A DNA stretch of 64,000 bases, from contig NZ_LZZT01000018.1 in NCBI RefSeq assembly GCF_014170305.1, forward strand, positions 62,001 through 126,000. Reading direction: 5' to 3'. The notes beneath the pieces were generated by a model. The model was not told the origin of the DNA. It saw nothing but the letters and a program-made list of their open reading frames with translations, and did not search any database. Numbering within the stretch: the stretch's first letter is position 1; each line of letters opens with the position of its first letter. The DNA comes from Achromobacter sp. UMC71 (GTDB lineage Bacteria > Pseudomonadota > Gammaproteobacteria > Burkholderiales > Burkholderiaceae_B). Shown piece after piece: positions 6,842 to 15,331 of this stretch. A program made the translations under genes and the position numbers.

Positions 6842-9457
6842 TCAGTGTTGCTGGATCCAGCGGCGGACGAGATCGATGGTGGGGCCGGAGAACGCCTCGT
6901 CGGATTGCAGCAGGACGAAGTCCCCCGCGGCGATGCCGGCGAGCTGGCTTTCGATGGCGCGGCCGTGGTCCGGCTCGTCCAGGATCTGCTTGACGCGGCT
7001 GCCTTGCTCCAGGCCCTGGCGCAGCAGCGCGCGGGCCTGGCCGGCCGGACGCTTGCTGGCGACCGTGGCGTCGTCGTAGAGCACCACGCGGTCGAACGCG
7101 TCGCCCAGCAGGCGGCCTTGTTCGATCAGGTCGGCGTCGCGGCGGTCGGCGCCGGCCGAATAGACGGCGGCGCGGTTGGTCGACGGGAACTGGTCGATGG
7201 CCGTGATCAGCGGACGCAGGGCGGAGGCGTTATGGACGTCGTCCACGACGACCGTGCTGCCGTTGCGCTCGAACAGGGTGAATTGCCAGGGCGCGTCGGC
7301 CTGGTCGATATCGAAGGTCTCGATGCCGGCGCGGATGAGTTCCACCGGGATGTCCAGCGCCCAGGCGGCGCCCACGGCGGCCAGCACGTTCTCGACCTGG
7401 AACGCCACCCGGCCGCCATGGGTCAGGGGAATCGCGGCGACGGCGGCCAGGCGCTCTTCGCGGGCGCCATGCGCCAGTACGATGGCGCCGTCGCGCACGT
7501 ACACCGCGCGGCCATCCTGTTGCAGATGAGCGGCGATGGCGGGCAGGGCGGGATCGATGCCGAAGAAGATCACGGCGCCGTCGCACAACTCGGCCATCTC
7601 CACCACGCGCGGATCGCGCGCGTTCAGCACGGCCGTGCCGGTCGGCAGCACCACGTCGACCTGGGTGCGGAACACATTGAACATGCGTTCCGTTTCATTG
7701 ATGTCGAAGTCGCCGAGATGATCGGCGTCGTCGATGTTGGTGACCACGCCCACCTGGCAGCGATCGTAGGCCAGGCCCTGGCCCAGGATCACGCCGCTGT
7801 CGTTTTCGATGACGGCGGCATCCACGTTGCGGTTCATCAGGAGGCGCGTGCCGGAAGCGAAATCGGCGCGGTCGCCCTTTTGCACCAGGCGGCGGTCCAG
7901 GTAGAGGCCTTCGCTGCAGGCCAGGCCGGTGCGTTTGCCCGACAGGTGCAGCAGGCGCGACACCAGGCGCGCGACGACGGTCTTGCCGTTGGTGCCGGTG
8001 ACGCCCACGATGGGGATGCGGCCGGCGTCGCCTTCCGGGAACAGATGGTCGACGATGGCGCGGCCCACCGGTCGCGGCGTGCCGTCGGCCGGCTTCAGGT
8101 GCATCAGCAGCCCGGGGCCGGCATTGACTTCGACGATGGCGCCGCGCTGTTCGGCCAGCGGGCGCGAGATGTCTTCGGCGACCAGGTCGACGCCGGCGAT
8201 GTCCAGGCCCACGATGCGGGCGGCCAGGGTGACGGTGGCGGCGATGCTGGGGTGCACGCGGTCGGTCACGTCGAAGGCGACGTTGCCGCTGCGCTGCACC
8301 AGCACGCGCTGGCCGTCGGCCGGCACGCTGTCTTCGGACAGGCCCTGGCGGGCGATTTCGAGACGCGCGGCCGAATCCAGCCGCACCGGATTGAGCGGGT
8401 GGTTCTCGGTGCGGCCGCGGCGCGGGTCGGTGTTGATCTGGTTGTCGATCAGTTCGGTGATGGTGGACTTGCCGTCGCCCGTGACCCAGGCCGGCTCGCC
8501 GGCGGCCGCGGCCACCATGCGGTTGCCCACCACCAGCAGGCGGTGTTCGTTGCCCAGCACGAAGCGTTCGACGATGACGCCGCTGCCTTCATCCACCGCC
8601 ACGCGGTAGGCGGAGACGACGTCTTCGCGGGTGGTCAGGTTGGTGAACACGCCGCGGCCGTGGTTGCCGTCGTAGGGCTTGACCACCACGGGCAGGCCGA
8701 TGTCTTCGGCGGCCGACCAGGCGTCGTCTTCGCTGTCGACCAGGCGGCCTTCAGGTACTGGTACACCGCAGGTCGACAGCAGTTCCTTGGTCAGGTCCTT
8801 GTCGCGCGAGATGCCTTCGGCGATGGCGCTGGTGCGGTCGGTTTCGGCCGTCCAGATGCGGCGCTGGCGCGCGCCATAGCCGAATTGGACCAGGTTGCCC
8901 TCGAACAGGCGGATATAGGGAATGTCGCGGTCGTCGGCGGCGTCCACGATGCAGGCGGTGCTGGGGCCCAGGCAGTGACGGTCGACCAGCCGGCGCAGGC
9001 GCGACACGGTGGCGTCGACGTCGAACGGGCGGTCTTCGATGGCGGCCATGACCAGGTCGCGGGCTTCGTTCAGGGCGGTGCGGGTGACTTGTTCCTGCCA
9101 GGCGCGCACGACGACCTTGTAGACGCCGCGGGTGGAGGTTTCACGGGCCTTGCCGAAACCGCCGCGCAAGCCGGCCAGGTTCTGCAATTCCAGGGTGACA
9201 TGTTCAAGAATGTGGCCGGGCCAGGTGCCTTCTTTCAGGCGGGCCAGGAATCCGCCGCGCACGCCCGGGCTGCAGCGGTGCTCGATCAGGGTCGGCAGCC
9301 ATTCGGTCAGGCGCTCGTAGAAGCCGGGGATCGTGTTGGAGGGGTAGTCCTCCAGTTCGCCGATATCCACCCACGCTTCAAGGACCGGACGGTACGTCCA
9401 AATGTTCGGGCCGCGCAAAGCCACGACATCGAGAAATTCAATGTCTTTCTTTTTCAT
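6842..9457 (-). CDS. cphA: cyanophycin synthetase, first (promoter-proximal) copy
   Basis: 871 residues with the full CphA layout: N-terminal domain (VVALRGPNIW, then WPGHILEHVTLELQNLAG), ATP-grasp domain (VVVKPYDGNHGRGV; VEVNAGPGLLMHLKP), and Mur-ligase-like domain with P-loop GTNGKTVV at about residue 489 and a DDVHNASAL segment. The N-terminal domain is closer to the canonical cyanobacterial pattern than that of the downstream copy. The start is ATG at 9457, with only a weak SD. The gene diverges from an ABC exporter across a 259-base gap. No cyanophycinase or isoaspartyl dipeptidase is seen in the window, so degradation must be encoded elsewhere. Confidence 0.92.
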   Translation of the reverse strand: MKKKDIEFLDVVALRGPNIWTYRPVLEAWVDIGELEDYPSNTIPGFYERLTEWLPTLIEHRCSPGVRGGFLARLKEGTWPGHILEHVTLELQNLAGLRGGFGKARETSTRGVYKVVVRAWQEQVTRTALNEARDLVMAAIEDRPFDVDATVSRLRRLVDRHCLGPSTACIVDAADDRDIPYIRLFEGNLVQFGYGARQRRIWTAETDRTSAIAEGISRDKDLTKELLSTCGVPVPEGRLVDSEDDAWSAAEDIGLPVVVKPYDGNHGRGVFTNLTTREDVVSAYRVAVDEGSGVIVERFVLGNEHRLLVVGNRMVAAAAGEPAWVTGDGKSTITELIDNQINTDPRRGRTENHPLNPVRLDSAARLEIARQGLSEDSVPADGQRVLVQRSGNVAFDVTDRVHPSIAATVTLAARIVGLDIAGVDLVAEDISRPLAEQRGAIVEVNAGPGLLMHLKPADGTPRPVGRAIVDHLFPEGDAGRIPIVGVTGTNGKTVVARLVSRLLHLSGKRTGLACSEGLYLDRRLVQKGDRADFASGTRLLMNRNVDAAVIENDSGVILGQGLAYDRCQVGVVTNIDDADHLGDFDINETERMFNVFRTQVDVVLPTGTAVLNARDPRVVEMAELCDGAVIFFGIDPALPAIAAHLQQDGRAVYVRDGAIVLAHGAREERLAAVAAIPLTHGGRVAFQVENVLAAVGAAWALDIPVELIRAGIETFDIDQADAPWQFTLFERNGSTVVVDDVHNASALRPLITAIDQFPSTNRAAVYSAGADRRDADLIEQGRLLGDAFDRVVLYDDATVASKRPAGQARALLRQGLEQGSRVKQILDEPDHGRAIESQLAGIAAGDFVLLQSDEAFSGPTIDLVRRWIQQH

Positions 9458-9591
9458 GTTTTAATTTACTTGAGAAGCAGGTTGGCACGCGCGGACGCCC
9501 CTATGCAAGACCGCGAATTTATTGGGGTTGCGCCTTTAGAATAATGCCAACGAGTGGGGGATCCCAGATATTCCTAATTAGAAAAATCGGC

Positions 9592-9600
9592 TGATACTAT
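9592..9600 (+). promoter_or_regulatory. candidate extended -10 promoter of the ABC exporter gene
   Basis: TGATACTAT matches an extended -10 (TG-N-TATAAT-like). No good -35 is visible. Just downstream (9604-9618) an ACGCC...GGCGT inverted repeat would lie in the 5' leader. The gap 9458-9716 must also hold the promoter of the divergent cphA pair. Confidence 0.35.
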
Positions 9601-9716
9601 ACGACGCCTTCAAAGGCGTGAACTCGTTGTGTTGTAAGGAAGGGACACGTTTTCAGCCTGGGGTTGGGAACGGTCGCCGCCTTGTAGGGCAGAGTCCTGG
9701 CCCGGTATGCGTTCTA

Positions 9717-12002
9717 ATGAAAAAACCACACCTGCTTTCCGGCCATGCCGAAGCCTTTCCTGCCCGCTGGCGGGACGAAATCCGCGCTGAACTGGCGGAG
9801 GGCGAAACCTTGCTGGCCTCGGTTGAAATAGACCTGGATCAGCGCCTGAAGTTCCAGCCGGGCTGGCTTGCGGTCACCGACCGCCGCCTGATCGCCCGCA
9901 ATCCCGCTGATACCGGCTGGGAATCGTGGGCCTTCGGTCCCCAACTGTCCCTGAATCTTTCCGACCATGCCGGCGCCGCCGTGCTCGAGCTGCACGACGA
10001 TACCGCGCGGCTGGGCATCTGGCGTTTCACGCTGGCCCGCAACCCGGCGGCGCTGCGGCTGCTGGGCCAATTCGAGGCGCAGCAGGCCATCCGCCTGTCC
10101 GGCGATCAATCGAACGCGCTGGCCGAACGCCAGTGCACCATCTGTAATAACGTCATTCCGTCCGGGCAGGACGAATGCCCGACCTGCAGCCAGGAGCAGG
10201 CGGCGCCGTCCTCGACCTGGGCGCTGCTGCGCCTGTGGCGTTTCGCCCGGCCGTACCGCTTGCCCCTGTTGGCCGGCTTCCTGCTGACGCTGCTGGGCAC
10301 CGCCGCGACGCTGGTGCCGCCGTACCTGACCATGCCGCTGATGGACGACGTGCTGATTCCGTTCCAGAACGGCGCGCCCATCGATTACGGCAAAGTTCGC
10401 CTGTACCTGGGCGGCCTGCTGGGGTCGGCTTTCCTGGCCTGGGGGCTGGGCTGGGCCCGTACCTACATCCTGGCCTGGGTCAGCGAGCGCATCGGCGCCG
10501 ACCTGCGCACCACGACCTACGAGCATCTGCAGCAGCTGTCGCTGGAGTACTTCGGCGGCAAGCGCACGGGCGACCTGATCTCGCGCATCGGTAGCGAAAC
10601 CGACCGCATCTGCGTGTTCCTGTCGCTGCACCTGCTGGATTTCGCGAACGACATCCTGATGATCATCATGACCGCGGTGATCCTGTTCTCGATCAATCCG
10701 TGGCTGGCGCTGGTCACGCTGGTGCCGTTGCCGTTCATCATCTGGATGATCCACGCGGTCCGCGACCGCCTGCGCCACGGCTTTGAAAAGGTCGATCGTA
10801 TCTGGTCCGAAATCACCAACGTGCTGGCCGACACCATTCCGGGCATCCGCGTGGTCAAGGCGTTTGCCCAGGAAAAGCGCGAAGTGGCGCGTTTCCGCGA
10901 AGCCAATAACCGCAACCTGGAAGTCAACGACCGCGTCAATACCACCTGGTCGCTGTTTTCTCCCACCGTGACGCTGCTGACCGAAGTCGGGCTGCTGGTG
11001 GTCTGGATCTTCGGCATCTGGCAGGTGTCGCAAAAGCAGATCACGGTCGGCGTGCTGGCCGCGTTCCTGGCCTACATCGGGCGCTTCTATACGCGCCTGG
11101 ATTCGATGAGCCGGATCGTCTCGGTGACGCAAAAGGCCGCTGCCGGCGCCAAGCGCATCTTCGACATCCTGGACCACGTGTCCAGTGTGCCCGAACCGCA
11201 GAACCCGGCCAAGCTGCCGCAGATCAATGGCCGCATCGAACTGCGCGACGTGGGCTTTCGCTACGGCAACCGCCAGGTCATCCGCGGCCTGGACCTGACC
11301 ATCGCACCAGGCGAGATGATCGGCCTGGTGGGCCACAGCGGCTCGGGCAAGAGCACGCTGATCAACCTGATCTGCCGCTTCTACGACGTGTCCGAAGGCG
11401 CCATCCTGGTCGATGGCGCGGACATCCGCTCGGTGCGCGTGTCCGACTACCGCCGCAATATCGGCCTGGTGCTGCAAGAGCCGTTCCTGTTCTTCGGCAC
11501 CATCGCCGAGAACATCGCCTACGGCAAGCCGAATGCTACGCGCGACGAGATCGTCGCTGCGGCCCGCGCGGCGCACGCCCACGAGTTCATCCTGCGCCTG
11601 CCGCACGGCTACGACTCGCTGGTGGGCGAACGCGGCCAGGCCCTGTCGGGCGGCGAGCGCCAGCGCATCTCGATCGCTCGCGCGTTGCTGATCGATCCGC
11701 GCATCCTGATCCTGGACGAAGCCACGTCCTCGGTGGACACCACCACCGAAAAGGAAATCCAGAAAGCGCTGGACAACCTGGTGCGCGGCCGCACCACCAT
11801 CGCCATCGCCCACCGCCTGAGCACCTTGCGCAAGGCGGACCGGCTGGTCGTGCTGGACCGTGGCCAGATCGTGGAGCAGGGCCCGCACGAGGAACTGATG
11901 GCGCGCGAAGGCGCTTACTACCGCCTCTACCAGGCGCAGGCGCGCCAGGCCGAGGCCGACGCCCAGGCCTCCGGCAGCGACGACATGGCCGCCGTGGCCT
12001 GA
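9717..12002 (+). CDS. ABC exporter with N-terminal PH-like domain and zinc ribbon (cyanophycin-associated)
   Basis: 761 residues from ATG 9717 (an in-frame GTG at 9618 exists, but the intervening sequence looks non-coding). Residues 1-125 form an unusual N-terminal domain with the pattern GWLAVTDRRLIARNP, typical of bacterial PH-like domains. Cys140, Cys143, Cys154 and Cys157 (CTIC...CPTC) make a zinc ribbon. A six-helix exporter membrane domain follows, then an ATPase with Walker A GHSGSGKST, signature LSGGERQRISIARALL, Walker B ILILDEATSSVD and the IAHRLST switch. It is a half-transporter expected to dimerise. It diverges from the cyanophycin synthetases and is followed 21 bases later by the DUF1854 gene, a pairing I recall as cyanophycin-associated. 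The transported substrate is unknown. Confidence 0.85.
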   Translation: MKKPHLLSGHAEAFPARWRDEIRAELAEGETLLASVEIDLDQRLKFQPGWLAVTDRRLIARNPADTGWESWAFGPQLSLNLSDHAGAAVLELHDDTARLGIWRFTLARNPAALRLLGQFEAQQAIRLSGDQSNALAERQCTICNNVIPSGQDECPTCSQEQAAPSSTWALLRLWRFARPYRLPLLAGFLLTLLGTAATLVPPYLTMPLMDDVLIPFQNGAPIDYGKVRLYLGGLLGSAFLAWGLGWARTYILAWVSERIGADLRTTTYEHLQQLSLEYFGGKRTGDLISRIGSETDRICVFLSLHLLDFANDILMIIMTAVILFSINPWLALVTLVPLPFIIWMIHAVRDRLRHGFEKVDRIWSEITNVLADTIPGIRVVKAFAQEKREVARFREANNRNLEVNDRVNTTWSLFSPTVTLLTEVGLLVVWIFGIWQVSQKQITVGVLAAFLAYIGRFYTRLDSMSRIVSVTQKAAAGAKRIFDILDHVSSVPEPQNPAKLPQINGRIELRDVGFRYGNRQVIRGLDLTIAPGEMIGLVGHSGSGKSTLINLICRFYDVSEGAILVDGADIRSVRVSDYRRNIGLVLQEPFLFFGTIAENIAYGKPNATRDEIVAAARAAHAHEFILRLPHGYDSLVGERGQALSGGERQRISIARALLIDPRILILDEATSSVDTTTEKEIQKALDNLVRGRTTIAIAHRLSTLRKADRLVVLDRGQIVEQGPHEELMAREGAYYRLYQAQARQAEADAQASGSDDMAAVA

Positions 12003-12023
12003 CACGGAATCGAGATAACCGTC

Positions 12024-12494
12024 ATGACGCTTCCCGTTTTTCAGCTGCGACGCAATGCGTTCGGGCGTTTGGTGTACCAGGGCGCCGACGGCGCTATGCA
12101 CGAAGGGGTCATCCCGGTGCGCGCCTTTCCGATCAGTGAAAGTGATCGCGGCCTGTCGCTGGTGACCAGCGATGGCCGCGAGCTGCTGTGGATCGAGCAC
12201 CTGTCCGATGTGCCAGCCGCCGAGCGCGCGCTGATGGAAGAAGAACTCGCCGGCCGCGAGTTCATGCCTGAAATCCGCAAGCTGATCAGCGTGTCGACCT
12301 TTGCCACGCCCAGCACGTGGAAAGTGGACACCGATCGCGGGCCCACCTCGTTCACGCTGCGCGGCGAGGAAGACATCCGCCGCCTGACCCAACACACCTT
12401 GCTGATCGCCGACAGCCACGGCATCTTCTATCTGGTGCGCGACGTGCTGTCGCTGGACAAGCACAGCCGCAAGCTGCTGGACCGCTTCCTCTGA
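12024..12494 (+). CDS. DUF1854 family protein
   Basis: 156 residues, hydrophilic, no signal peptide or membrane helix. The sequence begins MTLPVFQLRRNAFGRLVYQG and contains FPISESDRGLSLVTSDGREL and a C-terminal LRGEEDIRRL...LLIADSHGIFYLV segment, matching the DUF1854 pattern. The function is unknown. It follows the ABC exporter after 21 bases and is almost certainly co-expressed; the position beside two cyanophycin synthetases suggests an accessory role in cyanophycin storage or in the exporter complex, which is inference. Confidence 0.8.
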   Translation: MTLPVFQLRRNAFGRLVYQGADGAMHEGVIPVRAFPISESDRGLSLVTSDGRELLWIEHLSDVPAAERALMEEELAGREFMPEIRKLISVSTFATPSTWKVDTDRGPTSFTLRGEEDIRRLTQHTLLIADSHGIFYLVRDVLSLDKHSRKLLDRFL

Positions 12495-12511
12495 TTGCCC
12501 GTGCATAGGCT

Positions 12512-12541
12512 CGGACCGTTGCGCCTCGCGGCGCAGGTCCG
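12512..12541. terminator. stem-loop between convergent genes
   Basis: CGGACC and GCGCC pair with GGCGC and GGTCCG around a TCGC loop, giving a long interrupted stem between the DUF1854 gene and the convergent GNAT-like gene. No T run follows, so it is only a possible bidirectional terminator. Confidence 0.35.
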
Positions 12542-12546
12542 GCGCG

Positions 12547-13686
12547 TCAGTCCGCCGCCGGCCGCTTGAACGGCGTGTGCGCTTCCAGCTCACCCAGGTA
12601 GTCGCCCACCGCGGCGGTTTCCTCGTCCAGGAACGCCTGGATCGCGGCCGCGAAGCGCGGGTCGGCCACCCAATGCGCCGACCATGTTGGCGTGGGCAGC
12701 AGCCCGCGCGCCATCTTGTGTTCCCCTTGCGCGCCGCCCTCGAAGCGCGTCAGGCCGTGGGCGATGCAGTAGGCAATGGCCTGCAGGTAGCACGTCTCGA
12801 AATGCAGCCCCGGCACGTATTCCGTCGCGCCCCAATAGCGGCCGTACAGCGCGCCGCCACCGGCCAGGTTCAAGGCCGAGGCTACCGGCTGGCCGTCGCG
12901 TTCGGCCAGGATCAGCACGAAGGCGTCAGGCTGGTCGCGATGGGCGCGGCGGAAGAATTCGCGGTTCAGGTAAGGCGGATTGCCGTGGTTGAAATAGGTG
13001 TGGCAATAGCACTGGTAGAAGAAATCCAGGTCTTCGGGGCGTATCTGTGCGCCGCTGGTCCAGCGGAATGCCAGCCCGGCCTGCGCGACTTTCTTGCGGT
13101 CCTGGCGGATCTTCTTGCGCTTGTCGTGGCTCATCGTGGCCAGGAACGCGTCGAAGTCCGCATAGCCGGCGTTGGTCCAATGAAACTGCACGCTTTCCCG
13201 GATCATGAAGCCGGCCTCGCGCAGGGCACGCATGTCGGCCTCGGCGGGAAATAGCAGGTGCAGCGACGACACCTGGATTTCCTCGGCGAACGCGACCAGG
13301 CCGCGCATCAGCGTGTCGCGGTCTTCGTCGGTGGCGGCCAGCAGGCGCGGGCCCGTGACGGGCGTGAACGGAATCGCCGACAGCAGCTTGGGGTAATAGC
13401 GCAGGCCATGACGCTGGAAAGCGTCGGCCCAGGCGTAGTCGAACACGTACTCGCCGCGCGAATGCGATTTCAGGTAGAGGGGCGCGGCGCCGGCCAATTC
13501 GTCACCGCGCCATAGCGCCAGGTAGTGCGGCGCCCAGCCGGTGTCCGGCGCGGCGCAGCCCGTGTCGTGCAGGGCGCACAGGAACGCATGGCGCAGGAAG
13601 GGCTGGTCGCCGGCCAGGGCGTCCCATTGCCGTGCGTCGATGCGGGACAGGTCGGTCTCGATGGTCAGGCGTAGCGGTGAATCCAT
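12547..13686 (-). CDS. GNAT-like acyltransferase, COG3146 type (DUF482)
   Basis: 379 residues. The body resembles the COG3146/DUF482 group, which has a double GNAT fold related to FemAB-type peptidyltransferases: YLALWRGDELAGAAPLYLKS, GEYVFDYAWADAFQRHG, HWTNAGYADFDAFLATMS, HDKRKKIRQDRKKV and FEGGAQGEHKMARGL are the recognisable segments. The substrate is unknown; old names such as peptidoglycan biosynthesis/recognition are not supported by experiment here. The gene converges on the DUF1854 gene and stands next to the cyanophycin locus, where COG3146 proteins are often found, so a link to cyanophycin is possible. ATG 13686 lies 86 bases from the divergent DUF455 gene. Confidence 0.75.
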   Translation of the reverse strand: MDSPLRLTIETDLSRIDARQWDALAGDQPFLRHAFLCALHDTGCAAPDTGWAPHYLALWRGDELAGAAPLYLKSHSRGEYVFDYAWADAFQRHGLRYYPKLLSAIPFTPVTGPRLLAATDEDRDTLMRGLVAFAEEIQVSSLHLLFPAEADMRALREAGFMIRESVQFHWTNAGYADFDAFLATMSHDKRKKIRQDRKKVAQAGLAFRWTSGAQIRPEDLDFFYQCYCHTYFNHGNPPYLNREFFRRAHRDQPDAFVLILAERDGQPVASALNLAGGGALYGRYWGATEYVPGLHFETCYLQAIAYCIAHGLTRFEGGAQGEHKMARGLLPTPTWSAHWVADPRFAAAIQAFLDEETAAVGDYLGELEAHTPFKRPAAD

Positions 13687-13772
13687 GGGCGAATGATAAA
13701 GTCTTCGTCAGCGCGTGGCGCATTGTCATTGTTTTTCGGGCGGCCGCGGGCCGCCCGGTACCGGGAATCATC

Positions 13773-14609
13773 ATGGACAGCAATTCGATCCCTCCCGCCG
13801 ACGGGAAGGGTCCGGACGGGCACGGCGCGGCCTGCCTGCGCGCCCAGGCGTTGCACGCGCTGGCGGCCACGGCCTGGCCGGACAAGCTGGCGCGGGTGCG
13901 CGCCATCGGCTGCGACGCCCCGCTGGACCGTGTCCGGCAATACACGGCGCATGCCGAGCTGCCCGGCCGCCCCGCCGCCCCCGAACGAGTGCCGCCGGCC
14001 CAGGTGCCGCATCGCTCCATGGCCACCCTGGAAGGCCGCGCGGCGCTGCTGCATGCCCTGGCCCATATCGAATTCAATGCGGTGAACCTGGCGCTGGACA
14101 TCATCTGGCGTTTCGCGGGGATGCCCGATGCGTTCTATCGCGACTGGCTACGCGTGGCCCACGAAGAGGCCAGCCACTTCGATCTGCTGAACCAGCGCCT
14201 GGCCAGCCTGGGCTATGCGTATGGGGATTTCCCTGCGCACGACGGCCTGTGGGACATGGCCGAGCGCACGCAGGACGACCTGCTGGCGCGGCTGGCGCTG
14301 GTGCCGCGCACACTGGAAGCGCGCGGACTGGATGCCTCGCCGCTGATCCGCAACAAGCTGGCCGGCGCGGGCGACGCGCAAAGCGCAGCCATCGTCGACA
14401 TCATCCTGCGCGACGAAATCGGCCACGTGGCCATCGGCAACACCTGGTACAAGCAGTTGTGCGCAGAGCAGGGCCGCGAACCCGTGGCCTGCTATGCCGA
14501 GCTGGCTGCCCGCTACGGCGCGCCGCGGCTGCGCGGCCCCTTCAATCTCGAGGCGCGCCGCGCCGCCGGCTTTGACGAAGCCGAATTGACCGCGCTGCAG
14601 GCGGATTGA
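13773..14609 (+). CDS. DUF455 ferritin-like protein
   Basis: 278 residues. The conserved core reads HALAHIEFNAVNLALDIIWRF, then VAHEEASHFDLLNQRL and ILRDEIGHVAIGNTWY. These give repeated E...ExxH-type metal ligands of a ferritin-like four-helix bundle, the DUF455 family. Function unknown; related di-iron proteins include tRNA hydroxylases (MiaE), but no specific reaction can be assigned. The start at 13773 is chosen because similarity begins there; upstream in-frame sequence is the antisense of the GNAT gene. The stop is followed after 5 bases by the MOSC gene, indicating an operon. Confidence 0.8.
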   Translation: MDSNSIPPADGKGPDGHGAACLRAQALHALAATAWPDKLARVRAIGCDAPLDRVRQYTAHAELPGRPAAPERVPPAQVPHRSMATLEGRAALLHALAHIEFNAVNLALDIIWRFAGMPDAFYRDWLRVAHEEASHFDLLNQRLASLGYAYGDFPAHDGLWDMAERTQDDLLARLALVPRTLEARGLDASPLIRNKLAGAGDAQSAAIVDIILRDEIGHVAIGNTWYKQLCAEQGREPVACYAELAARYGAPRLRGPFNLEARRAAGFDEAELTALQAD

Positions 14610-14614
14610 ACATC

Positions 14615-15331
14615 ATGCGCATCGCTATCGACACCCTGCTGACCGGCGCCGTGCGCCCGCTGGGCAACTCCGGCCGCGACAGCGGCATCGACAAGCAACC
14701 GGTCCCGGGCCGCCTGTGGCTGGGGCCGGAAGGACTGCAGGGTGATGAACAAGCTGATCGCCGATTTCACGGCGGGCCCGAAAAAGCGCTGCACCACTAC
14801 GCCCGTGAACACTATCCCGCCTGGCGCGAAGAACTGGGCCCGCGTGCCGTGCTGGATGCGCCGGGCGCCTTCGGCGAAAACCTGTCCACCACGGGCATGA
14901 CGGAAAGCGATGTGTGCGTGGGCGACGTGTTCGCCGCCGGCGATGCGCTGATCCAGGTATCGCAGGCGCGCCAGCCGTGCTGGAAGCTGAACCACCGCTT
15001 CGATGCGCCCGGCATGTCGGCGCGTGTGCAGGCCAGCGGCAAGACGGGCTGGTACTACCGGGTGCTGCGCGAAGGCTGGCTGGCGCAGGGCGACACGCTG
15101 TCGCTGCAAGACCGGCCGCATCCGCAATGGACGCTGGCGCGGGTGCAGGACATTCTCAACCGCCGCGTGTTGGACGCCGCCTTGCTCGGCAAGCTGGCCA
15201 CGCTGCCCGAACTGTCGCCCAACTGGCGCGCCCTGTTCGAAAAGCGCGCCCGCCTGGGCGAAATCGAAGACTGGAAGCGCCGCCTGGAAGGCGACGCGGC
15301 CGAACCCTCTGGAGCATCCCCCCGTTCATGA
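14615..15331 (+). CDS. MOSC-domain protein (YiiM-like)
   Basis: 238 residues. The N-terminal MOSC domain (about 1-160) shows LQGDEQADRRFHGGPEKALHHY, GAFGENLSTTGM and the conserved Cys in VSQARQPCWKLNHRF, the presumed sulfur or molybdenum-cofactor ligand. The C-terminal 60 residues fit the 3-alpha domain seen in YiiM. YiiM in E. coli helps reduce N-hydroxylated compounds. ATG 14615 is preferred over the TTG at 14606. Its stop overlaps the start of the next gene (ATGA), indicating translational coupling to the lytic transglycosylase, although the functions are unrelated. Confidence 0.85.
   Translation: MRIAIDTLLTGAVRPLGNSGRDSGIDKQPVPGRLWLGPEGLQGDEQADRRFHGGPEKALHHYAREHYPAWREELGPRAVLDAPGAFGENLSTTGMTESDVCVGDVFAAGDALIQVSQARQPCWKLNHRFDAPGMSARVQASGKTGWYYRVLREGWLAQGDTLSLQDRPHPQWTLARVQDILNRRVLDAALLGKLATLPELSPNWRALFEKRARLGEIEDWKRRLEGDAAEPSGASPRS

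Noticed and set aside
6755..9544. 929-codon plus-strand open frame over the first cphA copy, and similar long antisense frames at 9714-12593 (minus) and 39344-41899 (minus)
   Set aside because: High-GC codon bias leaves antisense frames open. The translations are His/Val/Gln/Asp-rich with no family motifs, while the opposite strands encode CphA, the ABC exporter and GyrA.
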